Source: DASUCS01 sp036275935 (GTDB lineage Bacteria > Actinomycetota > Acidimicrobiia > Acidimicrobiales > JACDCH01). Taken from it: a DNA stretch of 7,183 nt. Position 1 is the stretch's first letter; each line of letters opens with the position of its first letter. Below are positions 1 to 5,605 of the stretch, one piece after another. Where the stretch lies: assembly GCA_036275935.1 (NCBI GenBank), contig DASUCS010000263.1, positions 1 through 7,183 of the forward strand, given 5' to 3'. The position numbers and the translations under genes are program-made. A model generated the notes under the pieces. That model saw nothing but the letters and a program-made list of their open reading frames with translations. It was not told where the DNA came from and did no database searches.

Positions 1-199
1 CGTCGAGGTCCATCAGCATGAGCTTGCCGATGCGGCGCGCCGCGACGAAGTCGCGCCCGATCAGCACATCGTTCAGCGCGGCCTGCGTGACGCCACGCTT
101 GAGGAACCACGCGTCACTCGCATCAACCGACGTGATCGTCCGCCCGACCGCCTTCTCCGCCAGCCGGCGATACGCCTCGACCTCGATCATCTCCGGCAT
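1..199 (-). CDS. Formamidopyrimidine-DNA glycosylase-like protein, N-terminal part (cut by left window edge)
   Basis: Reading the minus strand from the ATG at 199 gives 66 codons open to the window edge, beginning MPEMIEVEAYRRLAE and ending near RRIGKLMLMDLD. This matches the N-terminus of the Fpg/Nei base-excision-repair family. Met is removed to expose Pro2, the Schiff-base nucleophile. Glu3 is the catalytic acid, and the Lys in the RRxGK segment (K59 here) corresponds to the conserved lysine near position 57 of classical Fpg. These enzymes excise oxidised purines such as 8-oxoguanine and nick the abasic site. The helix-two-turn-helix and zinc finger lie outside the window and cannot be checked. 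The start is fixed by the MPE motif; no strong ribosome binding site precedes it. The gene lies 60 bases downstream of the amidohydrolase in the same direction, so it may be the last gene of that transcript or have its own promoter. The exact branch (Fpg, Nei or an actinobacterial Fpg-like paralogue) is open because the second motif is MIEVE rather than the common LPEVE. Confidence 0.8.
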   Translation of the reverse strand, partial: MPEMIEVEAYRRLAEKAVGRTITSVDASDAWFLKRGVTQAALNDVLIGRDFVAARRIGKLMLMDLD

Positions 200-259
200 T
201 TGAGTGATTCTGGCTGTACGGGCGACACAGATGTGTATCGCCGGTACCGCCAAAACGAT
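200..259 (-). other. Intergenic spacer with imperfect hairpin and 12-nt inverted repeat
   Basis: This 60-base spacer separates the amidohydrolase stop (260) from the glycosylase start (199). Positions 216-247 can fold: GTAC (216-219) pairs with GTAC (244-247) and GGCGA (221-225) pairs with TCGCC (238-242), with one mismatch and a two-base bulge around a short inner stem. The core also reads as the inverted repeat ACACA-GA-TGTGT (225-236), a shape typical of small operators. No T-run follows the hairpin on the minus strand, so a classical intrinsic terminator is not supported. It could be a weak terminator, an operator for the glycosylase, or chance. Confidence 0.3.
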
Positions 260-1366
260 TCAGAGGCTGTAGAGCGTGGCGGCGTTGTCGTGGAGGATGG
301 CGCGGAGGTCGTCGTCGGGGACACCGGCGAAGTCGCGCTCGATGACCTTCTGGCTGTGGGGCCACGTCGAGTCGCTGTGTGGGTAGTCGCTGGCCCACAT
401 GAGCCGGTCGAGCCCGACCCGCTGGCGCGTCTCGACTGCGACCGGGTCCTTCTGGAACGTGAAGTAGGTGTTCGTGCGCAGGTACTCACTCGGCTGGCGC
501 TGCAGACCTTGCGACTTGCGGCCGAGCCAGTTGTGATGGCGCTCCCACATCTGGTCGAGCCGGTACGCGTAGTGCGCGACCCAGCCGGCGTCGTGCTCGG
601 CCGACACGACCTTCAGATCGGGATGACGGTCGAAGACCTTGCCGAAGATCAGCAATGCGAAGGTCTGCTGCACCTCCTGCACGATGCTCATCACCGTCAT
701 CATCCCGAGCCCGGAGCCGAGCGTCGGGTCGCCGCCGATCCCACCGGTGAGGATGTGGAAGGACACCGGCCAATTCGCATCCGCGAACGCACCCCACATC
801 GGGTCGAACCGCTCTTCCGCGTAGTGACCTTCGGTGGGGACGCCCGGGATCATTGCCCCGCGCAGACCCAACGCCGCGCAGCGTTCGATCTCGTCGACCG
901 CTGCGTCCGAGTCGATCGTCGGGATCATCGCCAGCCCGATGAGACGCCCCTTGCCGCCGGCGCAGTAGTCGACCAACCAGTCGTTGTACGCGCGGATGCA
1001 CGCCAGCTGGTAGTCGCGATCCTTCGACTGCGCCAGCGTCATCCCGATCGACGGATACAGCACCTCGGCGGCGACGCCGTCGGTGTCCATGTCGTCGAGC
1101 CGCGCCACCGGATCCCAGCCGCCCGATCGCAGTGAGTCGGCGGTGTCGCCGCTCGCGCGCAGTTCGGACGACGCCTTGCCCGCCGCGCCTGCGAGCCCGA
1201 TCGGGAACGGCTTCAGCCCATCGATGATGAACAGGTGGCCATGCGACTCGTGCTCGACCATGTGCGGTGCACGGTCTTCGTACGCAGTTCCTTTCAATCG
1301 CGTCGTCCAGAGGTCGTGCGGTTCGAGCACGTGTGAGTCGGCGCTGATGACCGTGTAACTCGTCAT
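260..1366 (-). CDS. Amidohydrolase family protein (PF04909-type, ACMSD-like TIM barrel)
   Basis: This is a 368-residue protein, a normal length for single-domain metal-dependent amidohydrolases of the amidohydrolase-2 group (relatives of aminocarboxymuconate semialdehyde decarboxylase). These are TIM barrels acting as hydrolases or decarboxylases. Visible motifs are ISADSHVLEP at 7-16 (the D-x-H form of the first metal motif, D10 and H12), VSFHILTG with H204, SAEHDAGW around 255-262 (E257, in the place of the family's E-x-G-x-G-W), and WASDYPHSDSTWP at 324-336 with D327 as the likely barrel-end metal or catalytic Asp. The C-terminus HDNAATLYSL is the family's usual ending. The start at 1366 is chosen because GGAGGA lies five bases upstream (1372-1377) and the protein begins exactly at the conserved ADSH strand; the longer reading frame upstream is a shadow of the next gene. 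It overlaps the upstream amidohydrolase by four bases (ATGA), implying translational coupling. No signal peptide is seen, so it is cytoplasmic. The substrate is unknown. Confidence 0.85.
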   Translation of the reverse strand: MTSYTVISADSHVLEPHDLWTTRLKGTAYEDRAPHMVEHESHGHLFIIDGLKPFPIGLAGAAGKASSELRASGDTADSLRSGGWDPVARLDDMDTDGVAAEVLYPSIGMTLAQSKDRDYQLACIRAYNDWLVDYCAGGKGRLIGLAMIPTIDSDAAVDEIERCAALGLRGAMIPGVPTEGHYAEERFDPMWGAFADANWPVSFHILTGGIGGDPTLGSGLGMMTVMSIVQEVQQTFALLIFGKVFDRHPDLKVVSAEHDAGWVAHYAYRLDQMWERHHNWLGRKSQGLQRQPSEYLRTNTYFTFQKDPVAVETRQRVGLDRLMWASDYPHSDSTWPHSQKVIERDFAGVPDDDLRAILHDNAATLYSL

Positions 1367-3012
1367 GCCGTTCCTCCGCGAATCAGACGCCCGGGTCGGG
1401 CGCCGTCGATGTCCTTGCCGTCCATCCGAATCGGTGCGCCGTTGACCCACACGTGCTCGATTCCGTTGGAACGAGCCACGAGCCGGTCGGCTCCCGCGGG
1501 GAAGTCGAAAACTCGCTCGATGCCGGCGACGCCGACCGTGTCGGGATCGAACGCACACAGATCGGCGTACATCCCAGGAGCGATCACGCCCCGCTCGGGG
1601 ATGCGGAACACGTGCGCGGCGTGCGCCGTCAGGCGGTGCACGGCTTGCTCCAACGAGCAGGCGTTCAGCTCGCGCACCCAGTGCCCGAGCAGGTGCGTCG
1701 AGAAGCACGCGTCACAGATCTGCGAGGCGTGTGCGCCCGCGTCCGACAGACCGATCACCGCACGGTTGTCGTTGAGCAGCTCGGCGATCTCGTCCTGTCC
1801 GTCGTTGGCAAGCACGATCGCGTAACGCGTCTTGAGGTCCTCCTCGAGCGCGAGGTCGATCATGGCGTCCATCGGGTGTTGTCCACGCTGCGCCGCGATG
1901 TCGGCGATCGACGGACCCCGCAACAGGTCCTTGTGCTTGTCGCTCTCGTCCACCCAGTCCTTGTGCCAGGTGTGGCCCCACACCTTGTCGAGCTCGGGCC
2001 GAACCCGGTCGCGCCACGACATGTCCGCGTAGATGTCGGCGCGTTGCGCTCGTGGCGCGGCGAGGATCTCGTCGAAGCCCTTCGCCATCGCGAACGGGAA
2101 CGGATCTTCGAGCGTGATCTGGAAGACCAGTGGGCGGCACGCGATCTGCGGCCACACCTCGCCGGGCAGCGCCGCCTGCTTCTCGAGCGTCTCCTTGGCC
2201 CGCCCGGGCGCCTCGCTCAAGGTGAGCAGCGCGGTCCACGTCGCCGGCCGCCCGATCGCGTCGGACAGCGCGGCGAGCTCCTTCGTGTAGAAGCCCGGAC
2301 CGATCGTCGCCTGGAACACACCGCGCCCCCGATCCCCCATCGCCGACGCGAGACGCGTGATCTCGTCGATGTCCGCGAGACGGCTGGGCACCGGCTTGCC
2401 GGCGTCACCGGAGTGCGTGGGTGACTGCGACGTGGCGAAGCCGATCGCGCCGGCGTCGATGGCCTCGCCGACCAACTCACGCATGCGCTCGATCTCGGCC
2501 TCGGTCGCCTTGCGTTCGGTCGCCTCCTCACCGAGCACGTAGAGGCGCAACGCGGTGTGACCGATCATCGCCGCCACGTTGAGACGCTTGTCGATGCGGT
2601 CGATCGAGTCGAGGTACTCAGGGAATGTCTCGAACGACCAGTCGATGCCGGCTTCGAGCGCCTCCACCGACATGCCCTCGACGTTCTCGAGCGTGCGGGC
2701 GATCACGCCGCGGTGCTCGGGTCGCGTGGGTGCGATCGTGAAGCCGCAGTTGCCCATCACCACCGAGGTGACGCCGTGCCAGCACGACGGCGTGAGGTCA
2801 CCGTCCCACGTGACCTGCGCGTCGTAGTGAGTGTGGATGTCCACGAAGCCCGGCGCGAGCACGAGCCCGTCGAGATCGACGACCTCCGCGCCGCTCGCCG
2901 CCCCGACGTCGCCGACCGCGACGATGCGATCGCCTTCGACGGCCACGTCGGCGGCGCGCGCCGTCGCGCCGGTGCCGTCGATGACCTTGCCGCCTCGGAG
3001 AACGAGGTCCAT
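1363..3012 (-). CDS. N-acyl-D-amino-acid deacylase-like amidohydrolase (COG3653 type)
   Basis: The protein has 549 residues and a clear composite amidohydrolase layout: an N-terminal beta-sandwich part (MDLVLRGGKVIDGTG), a TIM barrel, and a C-terminal return to the sandwich (GMYADLCAFDPDTVG, then VWVNGAPI). Metal motifs seen are PGFVDIHTHYD with H60 and H62, MGNCGF with C89, GHTALR at 151-156, and GLSDAGAH at 421-428 with D424, the expected catalytic Asp. It matches the long (about 550-600 residue) actinobacterial branch annotated as D-aminoacylase or N-acyl-D-amino-acid deacylase, which hydrolyses N-acylated amino acids. The usual THMR-like and SHxK-like histidine motifs of true D-aminoacylases are not visible; the matching segments read GVFQATIGPG (231-240) and TALLTLSEAPG (260-270), so the real substrate is uncertain. 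The start at 3012 is preferred over an in-frame GTG at 3045 because GGAGGGGG sits five bases upstream of 3012. It is the first gene of the operon and coupled to the downstream amidohydrolase. Confidence 0.85.
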   Translation of the reverse strand: MDLVLRGGKVIDGTGATARAADVAVEGDRIVAVGDVGAASGAEVVDLDGLVLAPGFVDIHTHYDAQVTWDGDLTPSCWHGVTSVVMGNCGFTIAPTRPEHRGVIARTLENVEGMSVEALEAGIDWSFETFPEYLDSIDRIDKRLNVAAMIGHTALRLYVLGEEATERKATEAEIERMRELVGEAIDAGAIGFATSQSPTHSGDAGKPVPSRLADIDEITRLASAMGDRGRGVFQATIGPGFYTKELAALSDAIGRPATWTALLTLSEAPGRAKETLEKQAALPGEVWPQIACRPLVFQITLEDPFPFAMAKGFDEILAAPRAQRADIYADMSWRDRVRPELDKVWGHTWHKDWVDESDKHKDLLRGPSIADIAAQRGQHPMDAMIDLALEEDLKTRYAIVLANDGQDEIAELLNDNRAVIGLSDAGAHASQICDACFSTHLLGHWVRELNACSLEQAVHRLTAHAAHVFRIPERGVIAPGMYADLCAFDPDTVGVAGIERVFDFPAGADRLVARSNGIEHVWVNGAPIRMDGKDIDGARPGRLIRGGTA

Positions 3013-3098
3013 GGATTCCCCCTCCAGCTCTGACAACCCCGGCACGACGGTATCCCCTGGACGTGCTTCACTCGTAGCCCCAGAATGCCGATGAAGCG
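3013..3098. promoter_or_regulatory. Divergent intergenic region between deacylase operon and GAF-PP2C gene
   Basis: Two genes start on opposite strands about 86 bases apart (116 if the phosphatase uses the GTG at 3129), so promoters for both should lie in or next to this segment. On the plus strand a CTGACA near 3030 is followed about 15 bases later by TATCCC, a weak candidate; on the minus strand no convincing -35/-10 pair is seen. No strong palindrome or operator is visible. The call rests on gene arrangement, not on a recognised promoter motif. Confidence 0.35.
3018..3025 (-). promoter_or_regulatory. Strong ribosome binding site deciding the start of the deacylase-like gene
   Basis: The minus strand reads GGAGGGGG five bases before the ATG at 3012. 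This purine-rich Shine-Dalgarno site is much better than anything before the in-frame GTG at 3045, so translation most likely starts at MDLVLRGG. Confidence 0.7.
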
Positions 3099-4370
3099 GT
3101 GGGCCTGGAAGGGGTCGGGGGCACGCCAGTGGACGAGAACCCGGATCGCGCAGCCGAGCGTCGGCTCGACCTGCTCGTGCGCACGAGCCACGCGCTCGAC
3201 GTTCGGCTCGACCCCGAGATCGTGCTGCGCACCGTCGCCGAGCTGCTCGTGCCCGACTTCGTGGACGCCTGCGAGATCAGCGTCGTGACCGGCGACGTGT
3301 TCGAACGGACAGTTGCCGCCGCAGGAGTCGGCCGGGAGGTGCTGAAGGAGCGCGAGGAGACCAAGCTCACGCTCGACTCCGACCATCCGATCGCCGCCGT
3401 CGTTCGTACCGGTGAACCCGTCTTCGTGGACATCGACAGCCCCGACGCCGACTACTACTTCGGACCCCGCGGCTCACGGCTCACGGCGCGCGCCGGCGGA
3501 CACACCGCGCTGGCGATGGTGCCTCTGACCGGTCGCCGGAGCGTCCTCGGCGTGCTGAGCATCGCCATGGGCCCTTCAGGCCGTTCGTTCGGTCGCGACG
3601 ACGTCGAAGTGCTCACCGTGGTCGGCCGCCGAGTTGCCGTCAACGTGGAGAACGCACAGCTGTACGAGCAGGTGCGGCGCCAGTCGCACACGTTGCAACG
3701 CGCGCTGCTGCCGGACGACCTTCCGACCAGCGACTGGTTCGACGTCGCCGGCCGCTATCGCCCGGGAACCGACGGCGACGAGGTCGGCGGCGACTGGTAC
3801 GACGCCCATCAATCCGAAACGGGCGAGCTGACGTTCACCATTGGAGATGTGGCCGGACGGGGCCTCGAGGCCGCGGCCGTGATGGGCCAGCTGCGCAGCG
3901 CGATCGCGGCGCTCGAGCTCGATCGCCACGGACCAGCCGTTGTGCTCGACCGACTCGACCGCGTGCGCTCGCGCAGCGAGGCGCACGCGACAGTGCTGTA
4001 CGGGTCGCTGGCGCACGACGGGCGCGTGCGCTTCGCGTCCGCAGGGCACCTTCCACCCGTCGTCATCGGCGCCGCCGGCGCGTCGCTGCTACCGACGAAA
4101 CCCGCGCCGCCGATCGGCATGCGGACCAACATCGGGGCACGACTTCACGAGCACTACCTGGCGCGCGGTGACGCACTGGTCCTCTACACCGACGGATTGA
4201 TCGAACGCCGCGGCGAGTCGATCGACGAGGGGCTCGCCAACCTCGCACGTGCCGCATCGTCGATGCACGACGCAACGGGTGACGAGATCGCCGACGGGTT
4301 GCTCCACGCGTTGCTCACCGACGACAGCGACGACGACGTTGCCATCCTCGCGATCAAGTTCCGAGGCTGA
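3099..4370 (+). CDS. GAF-domain PP2C serine/threonine phosphatase (SpoIIE/RsbU-like)
   Basis: The protein has 423 residues and three parts. Residues about 20-185 form a GAF sensor domain: helix RRLDLLVRTSHALD, then DPEIVLRTVAELLVPDF, and the closing VPLTGRRSVLGVLSIAM before SFGRDDVEVLTVVGRRVAVNVENA. Residues about 180-205 are a helical linker (NAQLYEQVRRQSHTLQRALLP) ending in the LQRALLP motif typical of RsbU-like proteins. Residues about 209-423 are the PP2C catalytic domain with VGGDWYDA (D232), GDVAGRGLEAA (D250), SAGHLPPVV (314-322), LYTDGLIERR (D365) and DDDVAILAI (411-419). All expected metal-binding aspartates are present, so it should be active. Such enzymes dephosphorylate anti-sigma-factor antagonists (STAS proteins) in partner-switching stress pathways, with the GAF domain sensing a small ligand or redox state. 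There are no membrane segments, so it is cytoplasmic. The GTG at 3099 gives the longest form; the GTG at 3129 (413 residues), preceded by GGAAGGGG and GGGGG runs, is a real alternative. No STAS or anti-sigma gene is adjacent. Confidence 0.88.
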   Translation: MGLEGVGGTPVDENPDRAAERRLDLLVRTSHALDVRLDPEIVLRTVAELLVPDFVDACEISVVTGDVFERTVAAAGVGREVLKEREETKLTLDSDHPIAAVVRTGEPVFVDIDSPDADYYFGPRGSRLTARAGGHTALAMVPLTGRRSVLGVLSIAMGPSGRSFGRDDVEVLTVVGRRVAVNVENAQLYEQVRRQSHTLQRALLPDDLPTSDWFDVAGRYRPGTDGDEVGGDWYDAHQSETGELTFTIGDVAGRGLEAAAVMGQLRSAIAALELDRHGPAVVLDRLDRVRSRSEAHATVLYGSLAHDGRVRFASAGHLPPVVIGAAGASLLPTKPAPPIGMRTNIGARLHEHYLARGDALVLYTDGLIERRGESIDEGLANLARAASSMHDATGDEIADGLLHALLTDDSDDDVAILAIKFRG

Positions 4371-4386
4371 CCGCCGGCCGTTCTGC

Positions 4387-4421
4387 CGGTAGTAACTCGC
4401 GCAGGGCGCGAGTTACTACCG
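4387..4421. terminator. Perfect 16-bp inverted repeat between convergent genes, probable bidirectional terminator
   Basis: CGGTAGTAACTCGCGC (4387-4402) and its exact reverse complement (4406-4421) are separated by only three bases (AGG). The palindrome occupies most of the 59-base gap between the phosphatase stop (4370) and the stop of the convergent PLP enzyme (4430), the classic place for a shared terminator. Neither flank carries a T-tract, so it would be a U-less hairpin terminator of the kind proposed for high-GC actinobacteria. A smaller stem, CCGGC (4374-4378) with GCCGG (4385-4389), overlaps its left arm and would compete with it. A protein-binding site or dispersed repeat is an alternative. 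Confidence 0.65.
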
Positions 4422-4429
4422 CACAAAGA

Positions 4430-5605
4430 TCAGGAGATCTGGTCCAGGCTCTGGCGGAAGTCGGCGATCACGTCGTCGACGTGTTCGAGACCGACCGACA
4501 CGCGGATCATGCCTTCGCCGATCCCCATCGCCGCGCGCTCGTCCGGCGTGAGCGTCGCGGCGGTCATCGTGGGCGGGTGCACGACGAGGGTCTCAGGCCC
4601 TCCGAGGGACGGTGCCACCTGCGCGATCTCGACGGCCTCCACGAACTGGCGGCCGGCATCGAGTCCGCCGGCGAGCTCGAAGGTGAGCACTGTGCCGCCG
4701 CTCGACATCTGGCGCTTCGCAACATCGCGTTGCGGGTGCGAGTCGAGTCCGGGATACACGACCCGCGCGACGGCTGGATGCGTCTCGAGGAACTCGGCGA
4801 GCGCCTGCGCAGTCTCGGACTGCTGACGCACACGCGCGTGCAACGTCCGGATCCCTCGCAGCGCGTTCCATGCGTCGAACGGTGAGCACACCGCGCCGAC
4901 CATCAGATGCGTCACCCACACGGCGGCGATGAGATCGCGCTCCCCCGCGATCACACCGAGCATCGCGTCGTTGTGACCTGCGATCCCCTTGGTGGCCGCG
5001 TGCATCACGATGTCGATGCCGTGCGACAGCGTCTGCTGCACCGGCGGCGGCGCAAACGTCGAATCACACACGGTGAACGGCCCCTGGATCGAGCCGATCG
5101 CATCGAGGTCGACGACCGTCATGCCCGGGTTGGCCGGCGACTCGACGAACACCAACTGCGTCTTGCCGGGACGCACGGCGGCCCGAACCTCGTCGGCATT
5201 GGTTGCGTCGACGAACGTGACGTCGATGCCCAGCCGGGGGGCGAGCATCGTGAACAACTGGTTGGTCACCGAGAACGTCGAATCCTGAACCACAACGTGA
5301 TCACCGGCGCCGCAGAAGGTGAGGACGACGGTCGAGATCGCGGCCATGCCCGACCCGAACGCGAGCGCGGCTTCCGCTCGTTCGAGGTCCGCAACGGCAT
5401 CCTCGAAGTCGAGGACGGTCGGGCTTCCGTTGCGGCTGTAGAACTTGCTGGGGTGCGTGGAGCGGGCGATGGCGAAGTTCTCGTCGACCGAGCGGTTGAA
5501 GTACGTCGTCGACGGCCACAGCACGGGGGCGAGTGACACGTCGTTGTTCACTCGTCCGCCGCGGATCGCGCGCGTCTCGCTGTGCAAGTGGTCGTTATCC
5601 GTCAT
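4430..5605 (-). CDS. Cys/Met metabolism PLP-dependent enzyme (cystathionine gamma-synthase / acylhomoserine sulfhydrylase-like)
   Basis: The 391-residue protein has the complete fold-type I layout of the Cys/Met metabolism family: YSRNGSPT (56-63, Y56 and R58 reaching the neighbouring subunit's PLP phosphate), FGSGMAAI (83-90, phosphate loop), ESPANPGMTVVDLDAI (155-170), the CDSTFAPP motif with D181 contacting the PLP nitrogen, HAATKG with K206 as the PLP Schiff-base lysine, SLGGPETLVVHPPTMT (333-347), and IRVSVGLE with R368 for the substrate carboxylate. The length fits cystathionine gamma-synthase or a MetZ-like sulfhydrylase better than the longer (about 430) MetY. The start at 5605 is set by AGGA at 5612-5615 and overlaps the metX end by 11 bases, so the two are translationally coupled. 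The context argues that it takes the MetX product and adds cysteine or sulfide. Odd points: the usual active-site Tyr (D-x-x-Y-G-G-T) is F111 in DSTFSVT, the Ser of H-S-x-T-K is A203, and the residue after the PLP Lys is G207 rather than Tyr or Phe. A lyase role remains possible. Confidence 0.85.
   Translation of the reverse strand: MTDNDHLHSETRAIRGGRVNNDVSLAPVLWPSTTYFNRSVDENFAIARSTHPSKFYSRNGSPTVLDFEDAVADLERAEAALAFGSGMAAISTVVLTFCGAGDHVVVQDSTFSVTNQLFTMLAPRLGIDVTFVDATNADEVRAAVRPGKTQLVFVESPANPGMTVVDLDAIGSIQGPFTVCDSTFAPPPVQQTLSHGIDIVMHAATKGIAGHNDAMLGVIAGERDLIAAVWVTHLMVGAVCSPFDAWNALRGIRTLHARVRQQSETAQALAEFLETHPAVARVVYPGLDSHPQRDVAKRQMSSGGTVLTFELAGGLDAGRQFVEAVEIAQVAPSLGGPETLVVHPPTMTAATLTPDERAAMGIGEGMIRVSVGLEHVDDVIADFRQSLDQIS

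Noticed and set aside
200..1135. Long plus-strand open frame (311 codons) opposite the amidohydrolase gene
   Set aside because: It lies entirely antisense to a well-supported gene, its translation is rich in Arg, Val and Asp with no recognisable motif, and high GC produces such shadow frames.
1367..1708. N-terminal extension of the PF04909-type amidohydrolase frame
   Set aside because: It overlaps the deacylase gene in another frame, is Arg-rich, and the ATG at 1366 has GGAGGA and begins at the conserved first strand.
1453..2424. Plus-strand open frame (323 codons) opposite the deacylase-like gene
   Set aside because: Low-complexity Arg/Val/Leu/His-rich composition without family motifs; the minus strand carries a complete amidohydrolase with metal motifs.
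4907..5536. Plus-strand open frame (209 codons) opposite the PLP enzyme
   Set aside because: Antisense shadow; the opposite strand encodes all the PLP-fold motifs in one frame.
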